From contig JBBRYS010000007.1 in NCBI GenBank assembly GCA_038237475.1, positions 1 through 64,000 on the forward strand: a stretch of 64,000 nucleotides of DNA. The letters are read 5' to 3'. Source of the DNA: JAOAPY01 sp038237475. GTDB lineage: Bacteria; Acidobacteriota; Blastocatellia; Pyrinomonadales; Pyrinomonadaceae. Within the stretch, counting starts at the first letter, position 1. Every line of letters starts with the position of its first letter. Positions 7,931 through 15,350 of the stretch are shown here, piece by piece. The notes beneath the pieces were generated by a model that did not search any database, was not told where the DNA came from, and was given only the letters and a program-made list of their open reading frames with translations. The position numbers and the translations under genes are program-made.

Positions 7931-7998
7931 CGATATTCCAATTGCGGCGCCGATCGAAATCGGCCGCTGGCAACTGGCAATCGAAAATGGAGTAATAC

Positions 7999-8391
7999 AT
8001 GACTGATCCTATTGCCGATATGTTGACGCGAATCCGCAATGCCATTGCGGCGAAACACTCGCGCGTGGATATTCCGGCTTCTAAACTAAAACTTGAAATT
8101 GCCCGCATTTTGAAAGAAGAAGGGTACATCAACAACTTCGTGTTGAAAGGCGAGGGCGTGAAACGCAGCGTGCGCATTTTCCTTCGCTATGACGCGCGTG
8201 GTACTTCTTCGATTACGCATCTGGAACGCGTTTCAAAGCCAGGCCGGCGAGTTTATGTCGGCTCGCAGCAAATTCCGAAAGTGCTGAACGGCTATGGCGT
8301 AAACATCGTTTCCACCTCGCGTGGTCTGATGAGCGGCAAGGTAGCGCGGCGCGAAAACATTGGTGGCGAATTGTTGGCGCAAATTTATTAA
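7999..8391 (+). CDS. rpsH: 30S ribosomal protein S8
   Basis: 130 residues, typical for S8, which binds helix 21 of 16S rRNA and in E. coli represses the spc operon. MTDPIADMLTRIRNA opens the protein and the C-terminal block GVNIVSTSRGLMSGKVARRENIGGE is the rRNA-binding signature. It lies 68 nt after rpsN and 99 nt before rplF. Confidence 0.97.
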   Translation: MTDPIADMLTRIRNAIAAKHSRVDIPASKLKLEIARILKEEGYINNFVLKGEGVKRSVRIFLRYDARGTSSITHLERVSKPGRRVYVGSQQIPKVLNGYGVNIVSTSRGLMSGKVARRENIGGELLAQIY

Positions 8392-8490
8392 TGATGAAGA
8401 TGAAAGAAGTCGGACAGGGAAACACAGCGACCGGGCAGAAACGTTGTCCCGTCATTGCGTCGCCATTTCTCCGCGTCTCTTGAGGTTCTT

Positions 8491-9051
8491 ATGTCACGTA
8501 TAGGAAAGAAAGCAATCACCGTCCCGAAAGGCGTGACTGTCACGATTAAGGAACGGGAACTCGAAGTCAAAGGGCCAAAGGGCTCACAGAAGACGCCGGT
8601 GCCGGTTGGGATTTCCTTCAAACTCGAAGGTGACCAACTGCAGGCAGAGCGTGCTTCGGACAATCTCGCGGCCATGCACGGACTGGCGCGCGCGCTCGCC
8701 AACAGTGCCATCGTCGGCGTCACCGAAGGCTTTACCCAGCAAATGGATGTCGTTGGGGTTGGCTATAAGGCAGATGTGCAGGCGAAGCGGATTGTATTTT
8801 CGCTGGGCTATTCTCATCCGATTGAGTTTCCGCTGCCTGAAGGCATCGAGGCCAAGGCCGAGCGCATGACTACCAAAGGCAGCATTCAACAGTATCAGAC
8901 CACTTTGACACTTTCAGGTATAGATAAGCAGAAGCTCGGGCAGGTTGCAGCTGAAATGCACAAGCTGAGAAAGCCGGATGCTTATAAGGGCAAGGGAGTT
9001 CGGTACGCTGACGTGCCGATTAAGCTGAAGCCCGGCAAGACAGGGAAATAA
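8491..9051 (+). CDS. rplF: 50S ribosomal protein L6
   Basis: 186 residues from ATG 8491, preceded by TGAGG at 8484-8488. The frame is open back to 8455, but the family starts MSRIGKKAITVPKGV. L6 sits near the GTPase-associated centre. VTEGFTQQMDVVGVGYKA in the middle and the C-terminal RKPDAYKGKGVRY are the signature blocks. rplR starts 2 nt after the stop. Confidence 0.97.
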   Translation: MSRIGKKAITVPKGVTVTIKERELEVKGPKGSQKTPVPVGISFKLEGDQLQAERASDNLAAMHGLARALANSAIVGVTEGFTQQMDVVGVGYKADVQAKRIVFSLGYSHPIEFPLPEGIEAKAERMTTKGSIQQYQTTLTLSGIDKQKLGQVAAEMHKLRKPDAYKGKGVRYADVPIKLKPGKTGK

Positions 9052-9053
9052 CC

Positions 9054-9467
9054 ATGGCAAAGACGAGTAGAGCGGTAGTTCGTACCGCCGTACACAAGCG
9101 AATTCGACGCAAGGTCAGCGGTACTACTGCGCACCCGCGTCTGGCAATCTATCGCAGCCTGAACCACATCTACGCCCAGGTGATCGACGACGAGCAGGGC
9201 GTGACGCTGGCCTCCGCTTCGACGACTGAGAAGGACCTGCGCGGTGCAAGCGGCGGCAATATTGACGCGGCCAAACGTGTGGGGCGGGAAATCGCCGAGC
9301 GTGCAATGGCCAAAGGTATTACGCGCATAGTTTTTGATCGCGGCGGATACCTCTATCACGGTCGGATTAAGGCGTTGACCGAAGCCGTTCGCGAAGCGGG
9401 CTTGAACAAACACGAATTAAATGAGGAGTCGGCGGAGAGCGAAACCGACGAGAATCAAGAGCAATAA
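9054..9467 (+). CDS. rplR: 50S ribosomal protein L18
   Basis: 137 residues. L18 carries 5S rRNA into the large subunit. RIRRKVSGTTAHPRLAIYRS and FDRGGYLYHGRIKALTEAVREAGL are diagnostic. About 18 acidic residues (EESAESETDENQEQ) extend past the usual end. The stop overlaps the start of rpsE by one base (TAATG), a translational-coupling arrangement. Confidence 0.96.
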   Translation: MAKTSRAVVRTAVHKRIRRKVSGTTAHPRLAIYRSLNHIYAQVIDDEQGVTLASASTTEKDLRGASGGNIDAAKRVGREIAERAMAKGITRIVFDRGGYLYHGRIKALTEAVREAGLNKHELNEESAESETDENQEQ

Positions 9468-9973
9468 TGAGACAACCCAAACATCGTATCTCGGCGCAGG
9501 GATTGGATTTGAAAGACACGGTGATTTCCATCAACCGCGTCACCAAGGTGGTCAAGGGCGGCAAAAATTTGTCGTTTGCGGCCCTGGTGGTAGTGGGTGA
9601 TGAATCAGGCCACGTCGGCTTTGGTACCGGTAAGGCTCGCGAGGTGCCGATTGCCATCAAGAAGGCGATTGAAGCAGCCAAGAAGAGCTTGATTCGCGTG
9701 CCGCTGATCCAGAATACCCTGCCGCATCAATTGATTGGAAAGTTCGGGGCCGGCCGCGTGATGGTTAAACCTGCGTCGCAGGGCACTGGCGTCATTGCCG
9801 GTGGCGCCGTTCGCGCCGTCATGCAGGCAGTTGGCGTACATGACGTGCGCACCAAAGTGCTGGGTTCGACCAATCCGCATAATGTTGTGCGCGCGACTTT
9901 CGATGCGCTGCTGCGGATGAAGGACCCGATGGAACTGGCTCGCCTGCGCGGCAAGCAGGTCGAAGAGTTATAA
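9467..9973 (+). CDS. rpsE: 30S ribosomal protein S5
   Basis: 168 residues of S5, a decoding-accuracy protein at the mRNA entry. The double-stranded RNA-binding-like N-domain (VISINRVTKVVKGGKNLSFAA) and the GAGRVMVKPASQGTGVIAGG loop are intact, as is VLGSTNPHNVVRATFDAL. It overlaps rplR by one base. Confidence 0.97.
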   Translation: MRQPKHRISAQGLDLKDTVISINRVTKVVKGGKNLSFAALVVVGDESGHVGFGTGKAREVPIAIKKAIEAAKKSLIRVPLIQNTLPHQLIGKFGAGRVMVKPASQGTGVIAGGAVRAVMQAVGVHDVRTKVLGSTNPHNVVRATFDALLRMKDPMELARLRGKQVEEL

Positions 9974-10039
9974 GAAACTAGTACTTCAAACTTCGGAGTG
10001 CGCCTGGCGCTACTCTGTGAGTCTTAAGGCAGAGGTGTT

Positions 10040-10255
10040 ATGGCAAAAAAGCAAGCTAACAAAGCAGAGCCAGAGGCAGGCAAGACCATTCGCATTCAAT
10101 ACTATCGAAGTTTTATTGCGACTCCGAAAACGCACAAGACAATCGTGCGCAGCGTGGGCCTGACCAAGCTCAATCAAATTGTCGATCGTCCGGATACACC
10201 GTCGATGCGTGGGGTAGTGGCCAAGTTGCCGCACCTGCTGCGGATCGTTGAATAG
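10040..10255 (+). CDS. rpmD: 50S ribosomal protein L30
   Basis: 71 residues; the L30 core IRIQYYRSFIATPKTHKTIVR is followed by the family's L-x-K-x-NQIV-DRPDTPSMRGVV pattern. About 11 Lys/Ala/Glu residues precede the core. It lies between rpsE and rplO, as expected for the spc operon. Confidence 0.95.
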   Translation: MAKKQANKAEPEAGKTIRIQYYRSFIATPKTHKTIVRSVGLTKLNQIVDRPDTPSMRGVVAKLPHLLRIVE

Positions 10256-10275
10256 GAATAGGGTGAATTTTTAAT

Positions 10276-10746
10276 ATGGCACTGACACTTAACAACTTGC
10301 ATCCGGCAAAGGGATCGACTCATAGAAAGAAACGCGTGGGCCGTGGCCCGGGCTCCGGTTTGGGGAAGACGGCAGGACGAGGCGAGAAGGGACAGAAGTC
10401 GCGTTCCGGCTACTCGGCAAAAATTGGTTTTGAAGGCGGCCAGATGCCGCTGCATCGTCGCCTGCCCAAGCGCGGGTTTACAAATATTTTCAAGAAGCGC
10501 TGGCTCGAAGTCAGCCTCTCTGCGCTCGAGCGACATTTCGAGGCCAACGAGGAAGTTACGCCGGAAGTGCTGCATGCGCGCGGTATCATCAAGAAAGCCA
10601 AACACGATGTGGTCGTGCTGGGTACCGGTGAACTGGGTAAGCCATTGCGCGTCTCAGCGCATCGTTTTACGAAGAGCGCGCGTGAGAAGATTGAAAAGGC
10701 CGGTGGGGCCGTGACCGAGATCGGGGCCGAGACCGCCGCCGAGTAA
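10276..10746 (+). CDS. rplO: 50S ribosomal protein L15
   Basis: 156 residues. L15 threads a long basic N-terminus into the 50S core. LNNLHPAKGSTHRKKRVGRG, GSGLGKTAGRGEKGQKSRSG and FEGGQMPLHRRLPKRGF are the standard motifs. The C-terminal domain ends with KIEKAGGAVTEIG. The 74-nt spacer to secY has no obvious hairpin. Confidence 0.97.
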   Translation: MALTLNNLHPAKGSTHRKKRVGRGPGSGLGKTAGRGEKGQKSRSGYSAKIGFEGGQMPLHRRLPKRGFTNIFKKRWLEVSLSALERHFEANEEVTPEVLHARGIIKKAKHDVVVLGTGELGKPLRVSAHRFTKSAREKIEKAGGAVTEIGAETAAE

Positions 10747-10820
10747 TCCCGCTGTAGCGTAGACTGAACAGTTTGCGATCAATGAACAGGACACTTATCT
10801 AAGGTCCGGGCTGCTTAATT

Positions 10821-12239
10821 ATGGAAAAGTTTCTTGCCGCCGTGCGCAATATGTTCAGTGTGCCGGATCTGCGTAAGCGGATTCTCTTCACGCTGGGGCT
10901 GCTCGCTGTTTATCGCCTTGGCGCCCATATCGGTGCGCCCGGAATTAACAAGGAGCGTCTTGACGCCGTCTGGCGTGACGTGGCGGGAACGCTGCTGGGA
11001 GTACTGGATCTTTTTTCGGGCGGTAACTTTCGGACGATTTCAGTCTTTGCCCTCGGGGTTACTCCGTACATTACAGCTTCGATCATTTTGCAATTGATGA
11101 CGGTCGTCTCACCCCAGCTGAAGAAGCTGCAGGAAGAAGGCGAGATGGGGCGCCAGAAGATCACTCAGTGGACACGCTACCTGACGGTGGGTTTGTCGAT
11201 GATCCAGACCGGGTTTGTGGCGCACTGGCTCCAGATCAATGGAGTGGGCGCACCTACCTGGGGATTTCTCTTAACTATTATTCTGACGCTGACCACCGGG
11301 ACCATCTTTGTGATGTGGCTGGGCGAGCAGATTACGGAACGCGGCGTAGGTAATGGCATCTCTCTGCTGATTTTTTCCGGCATCGTAATTGGCTTGCCCC
11401 GCGGTGTGCAACAGGTATTCGAACGGCTGCGTGGTGGCGATACGCTCGAGGCTGTGGGTGTGGTAGGCCTGGTAGTTGCCCTCGTGGCAGTGATTGCTTT
11501 CATCGTGTTTGTTGAAGCCGCCCGCCGCAAGATTCCCGTCAGCTATGCCAAGCGGCACGTCGGACGGCAGCTTGTCGGGGGCCAGCAGACAACCATGCCC
11601 TTGAAGATCAATATGGGCGGTGTCATTCCGGTGATCTTTGCTTCGTCGGTATTGTCCATGCCGCAGAGTCTCTTTGCCGCGGTTCCGCCCGACCCTGCTA
11701 ACCCGAATTCAACCTGGGCTCATGTTTACAATTTCTTCCAGACGTTCCATGCCAGCGATCCGTATTACGAACTGGTCTTTCTAACGCTGATTATATTTTT
11801 CACATTCTTTTACGTATCGATCGTCTTTAATGTCGAGGAAGTGGCCGACAACCTGCGCAAGCATGGCGGCTTCATGCCGGGTATTCGGCCAGGCCGGGCA
11901 ACGGCTGAATATCTGAATACGATATTGACGCGGCTGACGGTTGTGGGCGCAATCTATCTGGCCCTGGTTGCCTTCGTCCCGCAATTTATGCTCAGCGGAT
12001 TCAAGGTGGCTCGCCTGCCTTTGATTGGCGGCTGGCTTGAATCGTTCGTAAGTACCACTCCCGGACTCTCGTGGATTCCTACGGGAATGGGGTACCAGTT
12101 TTACTTCGGCGGCACCTCGTTATTGATTCTGGTGGGTGTGGCGATGGACACAGTGGCCCAGATCGAGGCTCAGTTGGTGATGCGTAATTACGAAGGGTTC
12201 CTCGGTTCGGGTGGGCGCCTGCGCGGAAGGAGAGCCTAG
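10821..12239 (+). CDS. secY: Preprotein translocase subunit SecY
   Basis: 472 residues with about ten hydrophobic segments, the channel-forming subunit of the Sec translocon in the inner membrane. Recognisable blocks are FSGGNFRTISVFALGVTPYI (plug and helix 2 region), the MWLGEQITERGVGNGISLLI loop and ETAQLVMRNYEGFL-type C-terminus ending in GRRA. SecE and SecG are not in the window. It lies between rplO and adk as in the canonical spc operon. Confidence 0.97.
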   Translation: MEKFLAAVRNMFSVPDLRKRILFTLGLLAVYRLGAHIGAPGINKERLDAVWRDVAGTLLGVLDLFSGGNFRTISVFALGVTPYITASIILQLMTVVSPQLKKLQEEGEMGRQKITQWTRYLTVGLSMIQTGFVAHWLQINGVGAPTWGFLLTIILTLTTGTIFVMWLGEQITERGVGNGISLLIFSGIVIGLPRGVQQVFERLRGGDTLEAVGVVGLVVALVAVIAFIVFVEAARRKIPVSYAKRHVGRQLVGGQQTTMPLKINMGGVIPVIFASSVLSMPQSLFAAVPPDPANPNSTWAHVYNFFQTFHASDPYYELVFLTLIIFFTFFYVSIVFNVEEVADNLRKHGGFMPGIRPGRATAEYLNTILTRLTVVGAIYLALVAFVPQFMLSGFKVARLPLIGGWLESFVSTTPGLSWIPTGMGYQFYFGGTSLLILVGVAMDTVAQIEAQLVMRNYEGFLGSGGRLRGRRA

Positions 12240-12312
12240 CCGGGTTTTGATTTGCGGTTTTAGATTAACGCCTGCGAATCGCGAATCTAAGATCTAAAAG
12301 TCAAGAATCCAT

Positions 12313-12966
12313 ATGTCGAATATCATAGTTTTGGTCGGTGCGCCTGGTGCTGGAAAAGGCACGCAGGCGCGTTTGATTCAGGTGCAGCTAAATCTGCCGC
12401 AGATCTCCACCGGGGATATTCTGCGGGCTCGCGCTGAAGCTGGCGATGCCCTGGGCGAAGAAATTCGATCGGTCCAGTCGGCTGGGAAACTGGCGCCGGA
12501 TGAGCTGGTGATTCGAGTGGTGCAGGAACGCACCTCGCGCCCGGATTGTAAAGATGGGTACGTGCTGGATGGATTCCCGCGGACGCTGGCGCAAGCCGAG
12601 ATGCTTGAGTCTCTCTCGCAGCAGCAGCAAAAGCCGATCATTGCGATAGCGATTGATGTGCCGCTGGATATTCTTGAAAAGCGAACGACGGGTAGACGCT
12701 CGTGCCCGGTCTGCGGTGAGATTTACAACATTCATTTCAGACCGCCGCAATCCAATGAAACGTGCGACCGTGATAAAGGCGTCAAGCTGATTACCCGGGC
12801 GGACGATTCGGTTGAAAAAGTACGCGTGCGCCTGGAAACATATGAACGTGAGACCCAGCCCTTGCTTGCGTATTACGAACAATCAAAGAGGCTCAGGCGA
12901 GTCGATGGAACCAGGGATCGAGAGACCATCTATCATGAGCTTGAACAGATAATCAAAGGCAATTAG
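12313..12966 (+). CDS. adk: Adenylate kinase, zinc-LID type
   Basis: 217 residues of the cytoplasmic enzyme interconverting ATP + AMP and 2 ADP. The P-loop GAPGAGKGTQ is at residues 8-17, the NMP-binding STGDILR follows, and GFPRTLAQAE is intact. The LID is the long form and carries C-X2-C-X16-C-X2-D, the zinc-binding pattern known from Gram-positive enzymes, with Asp as fourth ligand. It starts 73 nt after secY, after a spacer with an inverted TTTAGATT/AATCTAA pair. Confidence 0.97.
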   Translation: MSNIIVLVGAPGAGKGTQARLIQVQLNLPQISTGDILRARAEAGDALGEEIRSVQSAGKLAPDELVIRVVQERTSRPDCKDGYVLDGFPRTLAQAEMLESLSQQQQKPIIAIAIDVPLDILEKRTTGRRSCPVCGEIYNIHFRPPQSNETCDRDKGVKLITRADDSVEKVRVRLETYERETQPLLAYYEQSKRLRRVDGTRDRETIYHELEQIIKGN

Positions 12967-12976
12967 GTTTTTTGTT

Positions 12977-13762
12977 TTGATCATAGCCAAGTCGAAAAGA
13001 GAGATTGATAAAATGCGCGCCGCCGGCAAGCTGGTCGGTCAGGTGCTGCAGGAGCTCCGGGGCATGGTCCAACCAGGTATTTCCACCCTGGAGGTCGACC
13101 GTGAGGCAGAGCGCATGATCCGCGATGGTGGAGCGTTGCCGACTTTTAAGGGTTACCATGGCTTTCCCTATTCGATTTGTGCATCTGTCAACGAGCAGGT
13201 CGTACACGGGTTTCCTTCGAACTACAAACTTGAAGCCGGTGATATCTTTTCGATTGATGTGGGCGTCACTCTGGACGGTTTTGTAGGTGACACGGCGACG
13301 ACCGTACCGGTGGGTGAAGTGAGCACAGAGTTGTTGCACCTGGTTCGTACCGCTGAGGAATGTCTCGAGCACGCTATTGAGCAATGCCGGGCGGGATTGC
13401 ACTTGGGTGACATTGGCTGGGCGGTCCAGGAGCACGCTGAAAAAAACGGTTATTCAATCGTGCGCGAATATGTCGGTCATGGGATTGGGCGGAATATGCA
13501 CGAGGATCCGCAGATCCCCAATTACGGCAAGCCCGGCAAAGGGCCAAAAATAAGAACGGGCTACGTATTTGCGGTGGAGCCAATGATTAATCTTGGCACT
13601 CATCAGACAAAAGTTCTGGCTGATGGGTGGACGGTGGTAACGCTTGACGGCCGCCCGAGTGCTCATACGGAGCACACCATCGCCATTACTGAAGAAGGTC
13701 CGGAGGTTCTGACCAGGGTTTCGGCTGGGGTGACAAGGCAGGCCGAAGCTGGAGTTACGTAA
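12977..13762 (+). CDS. map: Type I methionine aminopeptidase
   Basis: 261 residues; removes the initiator Met from nascent proteins. Metal ligands lie in the expected contexts: SIDVGVTLDGFVGDTA (two Asp), VGHGIGRNMHEDPQIPN (His), FAVEPMIN (Glu) and HTEHTIAITEEGPEVLT (Glu). No ATG precedes the conserved N-terminus, so the start is probably TTG 12977, 11 nt after the adk stop. The reading after this gene should be infA but is a remnant. Confidence 0.94.
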   Translation: MIIAKSKREIDKMRAAGKLVGQVLQELRGMVQPGISTLEVDREAERMIRDGGALPTFKGYHGFPYSICASVNEQVVHGFPSNYKLEAGDIFSIDVGVTLDGFVGDTATTVPVGEVSTELLHLVRTAEECLEHAIEQCRAGLHLGDIGWAVQEHAEKNGYSIVREYVGHGIGRNMHEDPQIPNYGKPGKGPKIRTGYVFAVEPMINLGTHQTKVLADGWTVVTLDGRPSAHTEHTIAITEEGPEVLTRVSAGVTRQAEAGVT

Positions 13763-13842
13763 TTTGAGTCTGCTTGGCAAAGACGTGATCGCATGCTATT
13801 ATTTGCAGTTTGTCGGTGCAGGCAAGTTTGATCTGGGCAAAG

Positions 13843-14064
13843 ATGGCGAAGGAAGACGCCATTTAGTCGTGCTATGGCTCCCCTGGGACTTTAACGAAAG
13901 CGATTAACAGGGCTGAGTCAGAGAACTCCCGGCACCGGGTGGTTGTGCAGATTCCGGGAAGGCTGCGCAAACATTTCAGAGTATTCTTCCGGGTAATCGG
14001 GTGCTGGTTGAGTTCTCACCCTGCGAATCTTAATCGAGGAAGAATAACTTACCGTTACAAGTAA
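13843..14064 (+). pseudogene. infA: Broken infA (translation initiation factor IF-1)
   Basis: At the normal infA position there is an IF-1 look-alike with no intact frame. From ATG 13843 it reads MAKEDAI, the classic IF-1 start, then hits TAG at 13864-13866. Later the same frame gives RHRVVVQIPGRLRKHF (IF-1-like), loses one base near 13978-13982, continues in another frame as ILPGNRVLVEFSPC from 13983, regains one base near 14027-14035, and ends NLNRGRITYRYK plus TAA, the exact IF-1 C-terminus. The region just after codon 7 is badly scrambled; another frame there gives VVLWLPWDF, which resembles IF-1. Total length is 222 nt against about 219 for intact infA. A working copy presumably exists elsewhere. 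Confidence 0.85.
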
Positions 14065-14090
14065 CGCGTTAAGCTTCAGAGGAACGTGTA

Positions 14091-14204
14091 ATGAAAGTGC
14101 GTGCGTCGGTAAAGAAAATGTGTGACAAGTGCAAGATCATTCACCGCAAGGGCGTGGTTCGTGTGATCTGCATCAATCCAAAGCATAAACAGCGACAGGG
14201 ATAA
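14091..14204 (+). CDS. rpmJ: 50S ribosomal protein L36
   Basis: A 37-residue gene beginning ATG 14091: MKVRASVKKMCDKCKIIHRK, ending NPKHKQRQG. The three Cys (CDKC, then C in VICINPKHKQ) and the His form the zinc ribbon of the C+ L36 type. AGAGGAA lies about 8 nt upstream. It is in the normal place between infA and rpsM. Confidence 0.96.
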   Translation: MKVRASVKKMCDKCKIIHRKGVVRVICINPKHKQRQG

Positions 14205-14250
14205 GCCTTTGGCTATGACCCTGCGCAATAACTGTCGGAGAATTAGATAA

Positions 14251-14634
14251 ATGGCACGTGTTGCTGGCGTCGACTTGCCCCCTAATAAGCGGGCTGAAGT
14301 CGGTCTAACTTACATTTACGGTATTGGCCGCTCTCGCTCCTCTTCAATTTTGAAAGAGGCGAGCGTGAGCGTGGATACTCGCATCAAGGATCTTAGCGAA
14401 GATGAGTTGAGCCGCATTCGTGCCGTACTGGAAGCACAGGGCGAAATCGAAGGCGATCTGCGCAAGCGAATCCAGATGGATATCAAGCGTTTGATGGACA
14501 TCGGTTGCTATCGCGGCCTGCGTCACCGCCGCTCGTTACCGGTACGAGGTCAGCGAACTCATACCAATGCTCGCACCCGGAAAGGTCCGCGCCGTGCAAC
14601 CATCGCCAAGAAGAAAGCACCTGGCAAGAAATAG
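14251..14634 (+). CDS. rpsM: 30S ribosomal protein S13
   Basis: 127 residues. S13 bridges the subunits and touches P-site tRNA through its basic tail. ARVAGVDLPPNKRAEVGLTY, IYGIGRSRS and the C-terminal RGQRTHTNARTRKGPRR are the hallmarks. It follows rpmJ by 46 nt. The spacer before rpsK has repeated CCATGG words. Confidence 0.98.
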   Translation: MARVAGVDLPPNKRAEVGLTYIYGIGRSRSSSILKEASVSVDTRIKDLSEDELSRIRAVLEAQGEIEGDLRKRIQMDIKRLMDIGCYRGLRHRRSLPVRGQRTHTNARTRKGPRRATIAKKKAPGKK

Positions 14635-14644
14635 GAATAACAAC

Positions 14645-14696
14645 GATGGACCATGGAGTGTAGACCATGGTCAATATTCCATCGTTCATGGTCTAA
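14645..14696 (+). repeat. CCATGG-rich palindromic spacer between rpsM and rpsK
   Basis: The 68-nt spacer contains CGATGGA near 14645 matched by TCCATCG near 14679-14685. It also holds a perfect 10-bp palindrome GACCATGGTC near 14664-14673, and GTTCATGGTC just before the rpsK start. The words GACCATGG/CCATGGTC recur in direct and inverted orientation, so several alternative hairpins are possible. No terminator-like U-run is present. Confidence 0.6.
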
Positions 14697-14702
14697 AAAT
14701 AT

Positions 14703-15104
14703 ATGGCAAAAGCAACTGGCGGAAAAAAGAAAGTCTTTCGCAAGAAGGAAAAGAAGAATGTCCCGGTGGGGATTGTTCACGTGGCGGCTTCGTTTAATAA
14801 CACGATGATCTCCATCACCGACCTCGAAGGCAATTTGATCTCGCAGTCTTCCGCAGGCTCCAGAGGTTTTCGGGGCTCGCGTAAGGGGACACCGTTTGCA
14901 GCCCAGCAGGCCGCCTTCGAAGCGGCAAAAAAGGCTCACGAAGCCGGCATGCAGCAGTGTGAAGTGCGTGTTAAAGGGCCGGGCGGGGGACGTGAATCAG
15001 CCATCCGGGCAATTGCGAATGCCGGTATCCGTATCAGTACTATTCGTGATACGACACCCATTCCGCATAATGGTTGCCGTCCGCCCAAGCGACGTCGAGT
15101 TTAA
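14703..15104 (+). CDS. rpsK: 30S ribosomal protein S11
   Basis: 133 residues. S11 lies on the 30S platform by the Shine-Dalgarno helix. NVPVGIVHVAASFNNTMISI, SAGSRGFRGSRKGTPFAAQ and the C-terminal TPIPHNGCRPPKRRRV are exact family blocks. No purine-rich RBS is obvious in the short AT-rich sequence before ATG 14703, but the start matches the family. Confidence 0.97.
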   Translation: MAKATGGKKKVFRKKEKKNVPVGIVHVAASFNNTMISITDLEGNLISQSSAGSRGFRGSRKGTPFAAQQAAFEAAKKAHEAGMQQCEVRVKGPGGGRESAIRAIANAGIRISTIRDTTPIPHNGCRPPKRRRV

Positions 15105-15107
15105 GCG

Positions 15108-15140
15108 TTGTCGGTCGCCATTTGGAATGGCGCGCGACAA
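15108..15140 (+). repeat. TTGTCG...CGACAA hairpin after rpsK
   Basis: Four bases after the rpsK stop, TTGTCG (15108-15113) and CGCCATT (15116-15122) pair with AATGGCG (15126-15132) and CGACAA (15135-15140), with a 3-nt loop and a 2x2 internal loop. It is followed by TTAATTG, not a U-run, so termination is doubtful. It shares the CGACAA/TTGTCG outer arm with the hairpins at 7043-7114. Confidence 0.7.
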
Positions 15141-15171
15141 TTAATTGAAAATGGTACTGACCTAAAGGATG

Positions 15172-15309
15172 AAGAGCGGCCGTACCGATTGCGGATTGCT
15201 GATTGCAGATTCGAACCCGAGCGGGATTTGAATCACGAAATTTGGAAGCTGAACTGAACTAAAAATCAGAAATCAGCAAATCAGAAATCTCAAATCGTCC
15301 ACGGCTCTT
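15172..15309 (+). repeat. Long inverted repeat between rpsK and rpsD
   Basis: The left half reads AAGAGCGGCCGTACCGATT, then GCGGATTGCTGATTGC. The right half, reverse-complemented, reads AAGAGCCGTGGACGATTTG, then AGATTTCTGATTTGCTG. The two halves can pair along about 40 positions with mismatches, around an unpaired centre near 15215-15260. This is the largest member of the GCGGATT/GCTGATT spacer family. No ORF is supported inside it. Confidence 0.75.
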
Positions 15310-15350
15310 GTAAACTTTTCCGTCTAGAATTCAGACTGGAGGCAGAATAA

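Noticed and set aside
13843..14064. Intact infA split only by sequencing error
   Set aside because: At least one in-frame stop, a scrambled stretch and two separate frame changes are needed, while every neighbouring gene is clean. A true remnant is the simpler reading, although reads are needed to exclude error.
7043..15309. CRISPR array or phage attachment sites
   Set aside because: The repeats are palindromic and degenerate, lie in separate gene spacers, have no regular spacers of constant length, and no cas or integrase gene is present.
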